A stretch of 12,667 bases of DNA from Larix sibirica (taxonomy: Eukaryota; Streptophyta; Pinopsida; Pinales; Pinaceae). The stretch lies in NCBI GenBank assembly GCA_004151065.3, contig NWUY0304015027.1, forward strand, positions 1 through 12,667. Direction: 5' to 3'. The notes under the pieces are model-generated. The model saw only the letters and a program-made list of their open reading frames with translations, searched no databases and was not told where the DNA came from. The translations under genes were made by a program, and so were the position numbers. Positions 1 through 10,622 of the stretch are shown here, one piece after another (the stretch's first letter is position 1; the number at the start of each line of letters is the position of its first letter).

Positions 1-608
1 GCCTAGTGTGTAAGCACAGCAATGAAGGCGAACCCTCGGACGACCCATCTAAGATTAGGGGGGAGATACCAAGTAGTGGTTACCTTGTAACTATTCACCT
101 ATTTGGAGAGGGGAAGGGGAGCTCCTTTATTAATGTGATCCACAGTCCGAAAAAGCTTCTTAAATGGTTTTGGATATAATAAACCTTGGTTTGTTGGAGG
201 TCAGAGTCCATTTCCTGCCATCTTCGGGATGAATAACTATAATTTGTCTGAGTTGTTTCTGTAGTTCTGACGATTCATCCCACGGCGGTTACTCTTTCCT
301 GTATCATAAACTTCCTCCATTAATAGCGTAGGCTGCTGCTGGGGGGGCATCGCGGTCAATCTTCATTCAAGGTTGTTCTCGGTGCGGTACCCTGCCATAT
401 TTGGCGGTAAAGCAAGTGGTTGGGAAGTCCATGAATATATCAAAATTTAGGTCTGGTGAGCCATCCGGTCTATGCAAGGTAAAGATGCCAGGTGATTTGT
501 TGATAGCAGCAGTAGGTAAATATTTATTTGATCCTTAAGCTTCGCCAAATTCGCGATTTAGTAAATAACATATTTGTTTATACAAGTTCCGAGGATATGG
601 TCTAGGAT

Positions 609-640
609 CCCTAACTCACATTTGTATTTAGGGAGTTAGG
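609..640. repeat. Inverted repeat with 8-base arms
   Basis: CCTAACTC (610-617) pairs with GAGTTAGG (633-640) around a 15-base loop. No gene ends nearby, so no terminator or RNA-end role can be argued. Confidence 0.6.
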
Positions 641-879
641 TACTTCAACCGTTCTCCCTCGTACCTCGGGAAAGGCAACTCGCGTATTAAACGCATATAA
701 TCTAATTTATGCCTTCCAATAAGATGGTGCAGCATAACGAGGCTTAGTAAGGTGAGTTCAAAATTTTCTAAATAATTACCCAACCAGTGAGTTTGTGGTC
801 ATTTTGGGGTTGTTCCGTCGATCTAAAAAGTGCTCCCAAACGGGGCGAGGTAGGAGCCCACTCACTATTCATATGGTGA

Positions 880-902
880 GGCGTGTTTTATAAAGGCACG
901 CC
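880..902. repeat. Hairpin with GC-rich 6-base stem
   Basis: GGCGTG (880-885) pairs with CACGCC (897-902) around an 11-base AT-rich loop. It could stabilise an RNA 3' end, but no gene lies upstream on either strand. Confidence 0.5.
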
Positions 903-2537
903 AGTGTTGTGGATCCGGTTTCTGAGCAGTATGCTCCATTTGGATCCCGAACTCAATTTTGCTTTAGCCAAATATATTATTTAATGCATGTGTATAGAGG
1001 TTGGTTCTTGTTGGTTGGTAGCATGGAATGGAACTTACAGTCATCCAATACATAGCAATACTCAAAATGCCTGCCCAAGCACGTACAATCCCTAAGTGTA
1101 GTCAGTAGAGAAGGGTGGTGGTTGGAAGGTTGTTGGTAGAGATCGCACAAACATTCCTCAAGTAGGCGGAAAAATCAAATTCAATAGTAAAAGTGCCTAA
1201 GCCTAAGGCAAGCCCACCTGTTCAATAGGGTATGTCTGGTTGTAGTTCCTCTCAATCCAAGAAAGTTCCGACGTCACGATCCAACTAGCTGCTCAACAGA
1301 AAGAAATAAAGATTCAAAGTGTAATGTATAAATAACATATGTATAAAGGCCTTAAAGAAACAGTTGAGGCTCTTAAATAAATTACCATATGAAAAGGCAC
1401 CAGGTCGGATTGGTCCGGTTGATCCAAGAAACCCTTTGCCAACCGCGTATTTTATAAAGAAGAATTTTGTTGGGACGGGGTCATAGGCATATGATCCCAT
1501 CTATCTATGTGGGTTCCAGAACTATCTATTGTCTTAGAGGAAACTCGCCAAATTATAGCATTTATCTATAGCGGTACTTAGAAGGTCATAACTCAGCAGT
1601 ATCAGAAAGCAATTGTGATAAAAGGTCTGCCTGCCTGTGAAGTCAGACGACCCAACCGAAAGCTCTATAGAAAGCAGATGCAAGGAGCTTAAAGTGTGGG
1701 GCTGAAGTAAGTCTAAAGTTGATTAAGTAGTCAGTGGTAACATTGAAGTAAAGGCAATATAGAGTAAAGATGAAATAAATGTTCTGCCCAAGCAAGCCCG
1801 TCCACCAAAAGGGTTTATCTGTAATTCCTAAGCAAGTTCTTACGATCATCCCACAACTGGTTCCATCGAAACCATTGACCCCGTTGACTCATGTTTTATT
1901 ACTTCAACCTCGACAATGGCGATCCTCGGCTACCATTATTCTTCGTAGCCTTTCAGATTCCAGTTACCTTTAATAATATGATTATCCACTCACTGTTGCA
2001 TCATCGACGAATGTGCCTCCACTTGCGTTATGTCCACTTTGGTTTGGAAGAAGTTGGGCTCTCTTGAGCTTACACCTTCCACCATCACTATTATCACCTA
2101 CGATGGGTGTTATTCTCATCCATAAGGATTATTTTGTAACGTGCCCATTTCCCTCATCGACAAAATAGTCAATAAGAATGAATAAATTTGATTTTACTAG
2201 CCAGGGTAAGCTCGGCCAGAACAATAGCAATAGTGCTACCCACTAAGGAAGGATTCCCCAAGCAAGCGCTTCCTGAGTGTCTGGCTGTAGTGACTGCATA
2301 TAATTGGACAGTAAGTGAAACCGCCGATAAAATACCATGCCATGCTGTTCAAGATAAAGTAATACAAATAGGCAAGATACAACTGGTGTAAATGGCGACC
2401 CCCATATAATATAATTAAGTTAAGGCAATAGTTCCTAAATCCAAGAAGGGAGTTCCCACGCATGATCCCCACTAAAAAAACAGCTGTAAACCCAGAAATA
2501 ACTCAAGTAGGGTGGGTCCTCCCTAAAAGGCAATAAG

Positions 2538-2962
2538 AAGGCACGGAGTGAGCAACATCGAACGATAGGAAAGCTCCGCTTCAATAACTCCAATACGCTT
2601 CGCTTCGCTAACTAAACCCCAAGGCAAGGATTGCTTGCTTTACGTTAGGAAAGCAAGGCACGGAGTATCGTCGAGCAAAGGTCTTCCCCGGAAAGGTTAG
2701 GTAAGGTTAGACAAGTCAGATCAGATTGGGTAAATCAATGTGTAACACTCTGAAGTAAGTGGGTAAGTACTGAGAATGAATTTCTTTCCTGCTTGCCCAG
2801 CCCTTTCTACCTTATTCCACCCATAGTAAGTGTAGCCCAACCGAACGAAGAGTAAGTGCCCAATAGTCTGTTTGCTAGCATCCGTACGTTAATGAATGGA
2901 TGTCTTTACTTAGAGTGGGAAAGAGTAGGCACGGAGTGGGTAAGATAGAAGGCAAGGTTAGG
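2538..2962. repeat. Cluster of interspersed AAGGCACGGAGT and AAGGTTAG motifs
   Basis: The 12-base motif AAGGCACGGAGT occurs at 2655-2666, with GAAGGCACGGAGT at 2539-2550 and the variant TAGGCACGGAGT at 2927-2938. AAGGTTAG occurs at 2693-2700, 2703-2710 and 2954-2961. Each 12-mer is followed by purine-rich sequence with GAGCAA or GGTAAG. The order 12-mer then AAGGTTAG is seen twice, which suggests copied modules with diverged spacers. No reading frame of note runs through it. Confidence 0.6.
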
Positions 2963-3080
2963 TCATGACGGGCATAAGTCCAATAACTTCATAACTAAGT
3001 CCACTTACTTCGTAACTCCGATAAGTGTAGGCAAGCACTTGAGAAAGAAGGAAGGAAGTATATGGGCTATGCCTGGAAAA

Positions 3081-3425
3081 GACTACTGGGCTATGATTGT
3101 TGGCTATTGGCTGCGCTATGACCCTCTGACAATGATCGGTGAATCCTATAGCAATTACTGTGACAGCGCTTAATAAAGCTTGTAGCAATTACTGAGCTTC
3201 TATATTACTAATTTTTATATAATAAGACTGGTTATATCGACCTTGTGGCACAACTTTATCCTGTCTATCATGACCACTGGCTATTGGCCCTACCCCTTCT
3301 GGCATCGACAGTTGTATAAACTCCTTTGACTATTGGCATTGACTACCTAGCGTCGACTATGACAATTGGATAAACTAATGACAAAACGAGTCCTGGATAG
3401 CATCCTTCCTGGATGACCACTGGGC
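3081..3425. repeat. Degenerate GACYAYTGG / CTATTGGC repeats
   Basis: Related short segments recur on the plus strand at 3081-3095 (GACTACTGGGCTATG), 3101-3113, 3272-3289 (GACCACTGGCTATTGGCC), 3328-3343 (GACTATTGGCATTGAC), 3355-3369 and 3415-3425. TAGCAATTACTG also occurs twice between about 3150 and 3195. The spacing is irregular. This looks like old local duplication rather than a regular satellite. Confidence 0.5.
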
Positions 3426-3501
3426 ACGAACTAGAGCATAAGGCACAAATGAGAAGACTGGAACAAGCTGACTGACGAAAAGCACTGACTAGCTGCCGAG
3501 C

Positions 3502-3591
3502 AGAGCTTATTCATGCATTGACGAGCTTAATGCTGCGCTGACAGGAGCATATCATTCATGCACGGCCGACAAGAGCTTATTCATGCATTGA
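3502..3591. repeat. Two exact 20-base direct repeats, 70 bases apart
   Basis: AGAGCTTATTCATGCATTGA is present at 3502-3521 and 3572-3591. A diverged relative, GAGCATATCATTCATGCA, lies between them near 3545-3562, so the array may once have had a period of about 35 bases. Confidence 0.8.
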
Positions 3592-4181
3592 GCAAGCAGA
3601 CCTTCTAACTGTAATGGAATCAGCACCTGTCATTTAATAGCGGCATCTAAACCTCTCTGTATCGTCTATTGGCTCTATGCTTAGCTATTATAGAGAAATG
3701 TCAAAGGGGTTTATCCCACTCGACCGTGTCTGGGGATGTAGTAAACTCCCTTCAGTCTGTCTGTCTAAACCTGGTTCGAACTTCCATGGGGTATGGATCA
3801 ACCTTGTTTCCACACGTTCGTTTAGCAAGAAGACCTGCTGCCTTCCTTGCGATCCACCCCAATCCCATAGGGAGGGGGTAAGGTACCGCTAAAAACCGTA
3901 TGACAATTGAAAACCTTATGGCAATTTCGATGCCAGGGTGGGGATCTAACGAATATCCAGAAGATAAGCAGTTTATGAATACTACTTCGCATATGAAACT
4001 GAAGGTTACGGAGTATAGTGCTCAATAATAAAAAAAGGTAAGGGGCGATATGAAAAGCTTATAAAATGCGTTATATATATAAACCCCTTTGTGGAGGGTC
4101 GGAGGCATAATAATCCATCCAGGTTTTAATAACGCTTAGTTTATTAAATCACGTATTATACTACGCTGTGTGTTTCTATAC

Positions 4182-4193
4182 ATATATATATAT
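4182..4193. repeat. (AT)6 microsatellite
   Basis: Six AT units preceded by TTTCTATAC. A shorter TA run lies at about 4072-4081. Confidence 0.9.
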
Positions 4194-4398
4194 CTGCTCA
4201 GCTTGGTATGTGCCCAGCTCAACTCATCTGTCGTTTCAATAAATCCCTCCCTCCTTATTCTCCGTGTAACCTCGCCTGGGTAGCTAACTCCAAATAATAC
4301 TCATGCCTGAGAAGTTTCTATGCATCCTCCACCACTTGAAGCTAATGGCTAATCGTGTATCTCAACAACCTCCAACGTGTACAAACGTGTAAACCTAC

Positions 4399-4420
4399 CC
4401 CCACCCAATAAATACTTAGG
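4399..4420 (+). repeat. Dispersed short repeat, copy 1
   Basis: Begins CCCCACCCAATAA and ends ACTTAGG. It matches the minus-strand copy at 6589-6611 over its whole length with one gap and one or two changes. Confidence 0.6.
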
Positions 4421-4860
4421 CAGCCAGGGTGGGTTGGACAGGGTAGATGGATGGGGGAAACCAAGTTGGTAACAGATGAAAAAATAGAAGGACCCATTCA
4501 ACAATTATACACGCCCGTTCAATCATACTCGGCAGAGAAGGAAGGCCCGCATCACCGGAGATAAGGGAGATGTATTCCTAGTTACCACCAAATGAGACTG
4601 ATTTATCAATCGGTAGCCCCGCGGATCAACTCGAATAAGACCGCTAAAGGTATATGGTAACCTGCATTATAATAAGATTATCCAAGCCATATATTCTTAT
4701 CTATTATTTTTATTGTATTGAGTCTGGCGTGAAGGGTAACCTCTCTCGAAAGATGTGGGCCCTCAATTAATAAATCCGGGCAACACCCACCACTTATGAG
4801 GCGAAGATAAACCATGTCATAACTATTATCTCCAAAATGAACAATGAACAGCAGCTGTAG

Positions 4861-4882
4861 AAAGAGGAGCTTAAAGAGGAGC
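4861..4882. repeat. 10-base tandem pair AAAGAGGAGC
   Basis: AAAGAGGAGC at 4861-4870 and 4873-4882, separated by TT (period 12). Confidence 0.85.
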
Positions 4883-5295
4883 CTGTATAAATAGCCCTGT
4901 AGAACCGGTCAGTGTGTCCTCTTTCGTCCCACTACTTGCTGGTATGACGTATGGAACGAATACGTCCCAATCGTAAGCACTGGTTTCAACCCAAGAGAGT
5001 TCATACATATTACGTACAACTGTAGGATTATTGCTCTCATTCAGTCGATCACGATCCTTATCTTGACGAATTATACCTTGTTTATTTCTCTTGCTTGACC
5101 TTTATTGTGACCGTTCTATTTTATATAATTATTCTAATTTAGAACCTCTCAATACCTGCACCGTATTCGCACCCAGCCAGCAACGTTCCATATATTCTTC
5201 CTTCCTAACACCACGACGGAACCACATGCCCTTATCACTTAGGAATACCCAAACTTTGAGCGAGCGTTGGGCTTCAACATAGAGCTGCTGGACGG

Positions 5296-5340
5296 GCGTT
5301 CTACAACACTTCCTTATATATTATTACTTGGTACGTACTT
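5296..5340 (+). repeat. Distant member of the 9.4-10.9 kb repeat family
   Basis: From GCGTTCTACAACACTT to TTACTTGGTACG this segment matches 10013-10057 at about 34 of 41 positions. The similarity fades beyond TATTACC on the right. It is therefore a scattered copy of a segment of the downstream tract, about 4.7 kb away and in the same orientation. Confidence 0.6.
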
Positions 5341-6588
5341 TATTACCACCTGGGAATATTTTGACCTATTTCTTATTTTCCTTTACTTCACTGTTACCTA
5401 ATCTATCATTTATTTACCAACCCAGACTTCCTATTCCAATTTACTGGTGCCCAACCTATTGCTTCAGGCAGCCAGGAATGCTTAAGGGGGGGAGGTATAC
5501 CGTATATTTATCTTTTAAGGGGAACGAGCGAGCTTCAACCCCAGCTACTATTTCTTAATGAAGACAGACCACATTGCTAGGAGATACTTGCTTTTATCTT
5601 AGTGCCACGCAACACCTACCCCTCAACACAACCCCGATGTTTATTACTTTGCGAATTCCACAAACTTGAACCAGATTATTCGCCAGCAAAGTGACCAGTC
5701 CCTCCAACACCTCTGCCCCATTATAACGTAAGAATCACCATGACATAGGGGCACCCTTTACACTTATAGTGTGGTCCATTGTCCATTGTCCCTCATCATC
5801 ATATCAAATTTATGTGCATGCTTCAGGTCCTAGAGCCATCACCTTTTACTAGACCTGCCCTTTTGAGGAATGAAATATTTCACCGACATAAAGGAAATGA
5901 AAAAGACCTAGCCCCTATCGATGTCAGACATCCAATCCCTAGACCTACTAATTAATGACGTTTCTAATGGTCTTCTCTTATATAGGCCACACATATAGAT
6001 TCAAAGCCAACTTACCCTTGTTAACCCCACAGCATCCAATTCATAAAAAGTAGCTAGAGCATAGTGGGCTTCAAATATAGAGGTAGCAACCGGAGAGGAG
6101 GCTCCGCCTGCATATATAAAATAATATTATGAAAATCTAGTTTTAGGGGCAGATACATATCCTTCAGATTGAGATCAAGCACTAGTTTAAGATTCTGTTC
6201 CATAGCCACCAGTGGCAGAGCCTTAACTCCGCCTAGATTAGGAGAAGGTAGTGACCATGAGTTCGCGAAGGAACAAGCCGCTATAGAGACTAAGGCTTCA
6301 GCACCAGCGCAACAGTATATCTTGTTTACCGAGTCTCAGAAGCACCCCGCAAGGTATCCCTTAAAGTTTTAATACCAACAATCATCCTCGAACTCCGCTT
6401 ATAATAAGTGGACCAAGTTACCACAGCACGCTCACCCTTTTCTGTCCTCAAAGAGCGAACTGAGTTCATAATTAATTGACTAGCCGTTGTTTTTGCCTTC
6501 CCTGCTATATATTATTTCTCTAGAATCTTTCTCTTTCTAGCTGAGTTGCCTTCCTCGCCCTCCTTATGGCAATATTGCTGCAATTCTT

Positions 6589-6611
6589 CCTAAGTGACTT
6601 ATTGGGTGGGG
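6589..6611 (-). repeat. Dispersed short repeat, copy 2 (inverted)
   Basis: On the minus strand it reads CCCCACCCAATAAGTCACTT then AGG. It shares the 13-base CCCCACCCAATAA exactly with the copies at 4399 and 7229, and its right half with the copy at 8794. Confidence 0.6.
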
Positions 6612-6658
6612 ATCAACGCTACCTTTTATTAGTTAATCTCCTCATAAAGGCTTGTATG

Positions 6659-6692
6659 GGTTGGATTGAATGGTTGGATTGCTAGGATTGCT
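6659..6692. repeat. Overlapping GGTTGGATT and GGATTGCT repeats
   Basis: GGTTGGATT lies at 6659-6667 and 6672-6680. GGATTGCT lies at 6676-6683 and 6685-6692. Confidence 0.8.
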
Positions 6693-7228
6693 GAATGGGA
6701 TGAGCGCTGGCATCCATGGCAAGTTAGCTACTGGGAAATTAACAAAGGAAAACCTGGCCTTATAGCTGGCTGGCTCCATGACCTGAACTTATTTAGCATT
6801 CGCGGGCTTGCTTGACTTGGGTGGGGAATGGCACAGGAACTACCAACCTGTCGTTGCATCGTCAGAACTTTTCTTTTGATTCATGTAATATTTATTAAGC
6901 TATTACCTACTGATTTAGGAACGCAGTCGCAGTGGTCTTACTTTACTAAGCCTACCGGATTAATGAAAGTAGCACAGTAAACCACCCTTGGATCGGATCG
7001 TACGTGGGAACTCCCTGTTTTGTTTCATTGCCTTACTTTTTCTTTATTATAACGCTTTTATGAGATGGATGGGTCAGCACCCTTAGGCCTGGATAAATGG
7101 TTGTGCTACAACCTGTTGCTACTCACCTTTCTATTAGCTTACAGACTTGAACTTAGATATTTGAAAGGAGCGTTTAGCACTTGTCCGCATCGGGCAAGGT
7201 GCGTTTAGCTCTTACCTGACAAAGGCCC

Positions 7229-7251
7229 CCCCACCCAATAAGTAATTAAAG
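7229..7251 (+). repeat. Dispersed short repeat, copy 3
   Basis: Contains CCCCACCCAATAA, then GTAATTAAAG. The sequence just before it (CTTACCTGACAAAGG) resembles the sequence before the minus-strand copy at 11941-11960 (CTCACCTGAGGTACG). This pair may therefore be part of a longer element of about 45 bases. Confidence 0.6.
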
Positions 7252-7692
7252 TAAAAGCAAGTACTAAAATCCCATCCACATTGCCCTCGCAATTGCCATT
7301 GCCATCGCGCCATCCAAATCCATGTCCTTGCGCCACACTTGCATAGTCACTCACTCTAGCAACAAGTTAAGCCACGCGCTTACTCTCGTATGTCGTCAAA
7401 TGGGTCACCCTCTCTCAATCAGGTGGACACTTGCCTGTCATCCAGCAGTGGATAAGTACTTTCCTCACTCGGGTATGTGTTCCCAGGGTACATGCAGCAT
7501 GTATAGTGTTTCAATAGGAGTCATTTCCTCTAAGCAACGGATGTGTATGTGTACTTCCTTACTTTTCCTATCATCCATTGATGGGGAAAGCAAGTAACCC
7601 GTTGTAAAGTGGTAAAGGCAAGATCTATGCAAGCCTTACCTCTCTTCTCTACCTTAGGCAAGTAAAGCTGTATTGATAATGAGTAAGTTGCT

Positions 7693-7719
7693 TTCCACCC
7701 ATTTCTCCGAGGGGTGGAA
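7693..7719. repeat. Hairpin with 8-base stem
   Basis: TTCCACCC (7693-7700) pairs with GGGTGGAA (7712-7719) around an 11-base loop. It starts about 95 bases after the end of the 91-codon open frame at 7322-7597, which I do not consider a gene, so no role is assigned. Confidence 0.5.
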
Positions 7720-8151
7720 GGGCGTAACTAAAATACCCTTTATTGAAATAATTCACTTATGCAAGCACTCTTAAGCCTCGTGTATTATAGATATGTGATT
7801 ATGCAAACTTACGAAGTGTAGCTCCAGGTGGTAAAAAGTGCCCCCCTGTGAGTAGGGCCCTCTCCGTGAGTTGGCCCTGTGAATTGTAACATAATGTAAC
7901 CTCATGCACTGCGTAGCTACCCATTGAATATTCCAAACCCTGTGGATCCCCCCTCAAATATTTGACTTTAGCTCTAAGTGTCGCTGTAAGACCTCCCGTT
8001 CCGTACCATTAAGATTAAGTAAGTGTCAGCGGCTGCAGGGAACTCTGTTTCTGTCTCGTTTGCTTAACTGAAGCTGTATAGTGCCATCGGAGAGGTGGGT
8101 TTGTTCTGTCATCTTGGCAAGGTGCAAGTATATAAAATCACATAAAATTAG

Positions 8152-8174
8152 AATAATAATAATAATAATATAAT
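8152..8174. repeat. AAT trinucleotide microsatellite
   Basis: About six AAT units, then a slightly broken TAATAAAT tail. Confidence 0.9.
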
Positions 8175-8528
8175 AAATCTAGTCTTCATTCCGATCCATC
8201 CAATGGTTCTGAACAACATCAATGTGGACGTGGACTTCAATTTAGGTTATAACCTTATATGAAATGGTTTGTACTGCCACTGTCTGTAGCGTATGATCCT
8301 CAAATTGTGAATCATATTATATAATCTTGTCATTACATCCATTCGAGGTATAAACTATTATTGTTCCGTAGCGGTAAGTTTGGGTCTGAATTGAACGGGG
8401 TCTACTTGAACAGGGGACTTTTCCTTTCCAGTGTTTGGTCCTTCCGTCTCTCGGGCCTGTGTTGAAGATCGGCGGATATGTGGTTAAGAGGGCCTTCTCT
8501 TTTCTTTGGGTATGTGATGAAGGCTGAA

Positions 8529-8549
8529 GGTGAAAGGTGAAAGGTGAAA
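8529..8549. repeat. Three tandem 7-base units (GGTGAAA)
   Basis: Three exact GGTGAAA copies, followed by a decayed GGCAAAGGGGTGAAG. This is a purine-only stretch on the plus strand apart from the T of each unit. Confidence 0.9.
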
Positions 8550-8793
8550 GGCAAAGGGGTGAAGACTTCTATTCCTGGCTCATGGCTTCTGTGCCTTCGA
8601 AATCCCCAAACACCGATCTTCTCTCTCTAGAAAATATGCATTTATAAAAGGTTTTAGAATCAACCGGACCAACTCAAAATACAAAACTAGCAGACCAGAG
8701 AATTGATGTATACAAAGGGTACTAACCCGCCTAAGCTTATTTCTCCCTATCTATTTTACCACCTAAGCAAGAAGTACCCTCTTTGAATGGCCC

Positions 8794-8816
8794 ACCAACC
8801 CAATAGGTCAATTAGG
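8794..8816 (+). repeat. Dispersed short repeat, copy 4 (diverged)
   Basis: Aligns without gaps to the copy at 6589-6611 with 19 of 23 positions equal. The shared parts are CCCAATA, GTCA and TTAGG. Confidence 0.5.
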
Positions 8817-9070
8817 TAGAATCTTAAGTGATAAAGGAACGAACCATATATGCCTATAACTTATTATGAACCCGCCTTTCTAAATTATGGGACCCTCTCC
8901 CAATGGTCGAGCGGCTCCTACCCCGCCCTTCATCTTTAGTTTAATATGTAAAAGGGACCTTTTCTGAAGACACTTTTCTTATGGCTAATGTAGTACTTTG
9001 TACTGCTTGCCGAACGTGTTCGAGATAGGGAGGGTTAGAATACCCCGTCCCCTTAATGTTAGGACCCTAA

Positions 9071-9367
9071 TACACAGACCTTTCTTTTTATCCAGATAGA
9101 ACTTTGCCAGATATAGTGGGCACCAAATTATTATTTCTTTATGTTTTTATAAAAAAAAATATTAGTAGATGGGGTTTACAGAGGCTTACCTTTTTATGGT
9201 TCAGGCCTATACACTTACTTTTATTAGGTCCCAAAATACAGCCCCTAATTGGAGGGACATACGGGTTCAGCCCGCAGGAAGAATGGCTTTTAGACCTATT
9301 GATTGCTATCAACCCATTTGAAATACTCCTTATATACTTAATTCAAGTGATTGAACAGGCTGCTTAG
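9071..9367 (+). other. Leucine-rich open frame without ATG, origin unknown
   Basis: The frame is open from just after a TAA at 9068-9070 to the TAG at 9365-9367, 98 sense codons. It contains no ATG, and the first possible alternative start is TTG at 9104. The product would be rich in leucine and isoleucine. It has hydrophobic stretches near residues 10-16 and 28-40 of the TTG-start reading, and an amphipathic C-terminal third (EEWLLDLLIAINPFEILLIY). I do not recognise it as any standard plant mitochondrial protein. It could be a fragment of a plasmid or other membrane-protein gene, or chance: a frame this long is expected in 12.7 kb of moderately AT-rich DNA. Confidence 0.2.
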
Positions 9368-9542
9368 ACACTTTTACTATTGGAATAGTCTACTTTATGA
9401 ATGTTTGTGCGAACGACCCCCTACCAACAACCTTACTTTTAATTCATCCTACCAGCAAACTAGGTGCTAGCTCCCAATCAACCTAGTGCCTTGAAAAATG
9501 GAATCCTCTATATGAGCCTCAACTGTTTTGGGCAGGCTTTTA

Positions 9543-9562
9543 ATATATATATATATATATAT
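9543..9562. repeat. (AT)10 microsatellite
   Basis: Ten uninterrupted AT units between TTTTA and TTTATT. Likely to vary in length between individuals. Confidence 0.95.
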
Positions 9563-10622
9563 TTATTGATACTACCTTTGTCAATTTAGGGCATATAAGG
9601 CTTGAGAGACCTTCTTTGTTCAGATTATTTAGGAAAGCACCACCTCTTTTGATTTAGTCACTCTACAGCCATAACTTATTTGATTGAAGGGAGGTAGGCA
9701 CTTTTACCATTGGGGGATGGGATGAACAACAACTTGAAAAGCCTACTTGATTAATGCAAGTGGGCAGCAAGCACAGAAAGGAACAACCGTAGGGTTCAAT
9801 TTGTCGGATTGGAACTGCCCTATTAATGAACTACTGCCTTAACTTATGAGATTAGATAGGGTGGGGGGGTTAGCGCTTAGACCTTGAGTATTACTTTTAG
9901 CCGGAAGGATCAGTTTCAGTTGACCTACAGCAACCACCTCCAACCTTGGATCCCTTGATTGTTAGATTGTCATAATTCTTTAGAATGATAGAACCCTTAC
10001 ATTGGTAGATGAGCGTTCGACAACACTTGCTGAAAGAATCTTACTTGGTACGGTACCTTGACCAGTTGTATTACCTTTTTCCGTATGTTACCTACTTATA
10101 CAACTCACTACCTGGCGTATGTATTAACTAACCTTTCTTTACAGACTGGCTCAATTAACTTAACTTTCAGCATTGCACGTTTTCAAACACTTGCTCCAAT
10201 AATCTTAGTGGGGTAGGCACACTATTCGATTTATTTCTCTTTACCCTACTGGAAGAAGGGATAGAGATATACATGCCGCCGGTAGGGGAGGAGCTAGATA
10301 AGACCACGGAAGGGGACTAGGTTGAGCCATTCACACAGGGCAGCTAATGTATTCAAGCAGGTGATGTAGTGCCCAGCGTTAAGCGGTACCAAGCATCTCT
10401 TCCCCAAAATCCAACTACAGTTACACAGTAAGTGCGATGCTACACAGTTAGTTGTGAAATCATGGCGTGGTAACTGCCCTATTTAGGAACTACTGCCTTA
10501 TTATATTGTACGCGCTTGGGTTGGTTGGCACTTTTCACATTCTAGGAACTTAAGCCTACTCTGCATTTTACTACCTACCAACGAACCACCCTTCTCTACT
10601 GACGTGATTTAACATAGGGTAC

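Larger units (their letters stand above)
1..2520. other. Unassigned stretch, no gene recognised
   Basis: No tRNA, rRNA or known protein gene is visible on either strand. Open frames reach only about 70 codons and do not resemble known proteins. It holds two hairpins (610-640 and 880-902), a run of seven G near 341-347, and G/T-rich patches (about 1003-1025 and 1108-1135). Those patches loosely resemble the reverse complement of the CAACCAACACCAACAACC part of the 96-base unit. That likeness may be low complexity only. It reads as plant mitochondrial spacer DNA. Confidence 0.6.
3600..5290. other. Unassigned stretch, no gene recognised
   Basis: GGTTCGAA at about 3773 recalls a tRNA T-loop, but the flanking bases do not pair. 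No frame exceeds about 70 codons. One dispersed repeat copy (4399), AT microsatellites and a 10-base tandem pair are present. Confidence 0.6.
5341..9070. other. Unassigned stretch, no gene recognised
   Basis: The longest frame is an ATG-started 91-codon one at 7322-7597, with no recognisable family and a cysteine-, serine- and threonine-rich composition typical of chance translation. Another of 67 codons (6169-6372) looks slightly more protein-like in its second half but is also unrecognised. It holds three dispersed repeat copies (6589, 7229, 8794), a hairpin (7693-7719), microsatellites, and GTCCATT twice at 5774-5787. Confidence 0.6.

Noticed and set aside
139-264. 41-codon open stretch encoding a Gly/Asn/Trp-rich peptide (PWFVGGQSPFPAIFG)
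   Set aside because: It looks faintly like a gene fragment but is too short, and I know of no matching protein.
3502-3591. CRISPR array
   Set aside because: Only two exact copies with a diverged one between them, no regular spacers and no cas genes; the context is organellar.
3740-3800. Possible tRNA because of GGTTCGAA
   Set aside because: The five bases on each side of the would-be T-loop do not pair, and no matching anticodon or D arm is present.
6169-6372. Frame whose second half (EFAKEQAAIETKASAPAQQ) looks protein-like
   Set aside because: Only 67 codons, no recognised homologue and no neighbouring coding signal. Could be an old fragment, but cannot be supported.
7322-7597. ATG-started frame of 91 codons
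   Set aside because: Longest ATG frame in the window, but its length is expected by chance, the composition is unconvincing, and no family is recognised.
1410-8672. Exact 14-base inverted match (1410-1423 with 8659-8672)
   Set aside because: One 14-base match between two sites is close to random expectation for a window this size, and it does not extend.
9003-9055. Possible tRNA remnant around GTTCGAGA ... CCCCGTCC
   Set aside because: The T-arm does not pair and there is no acceptor stem.
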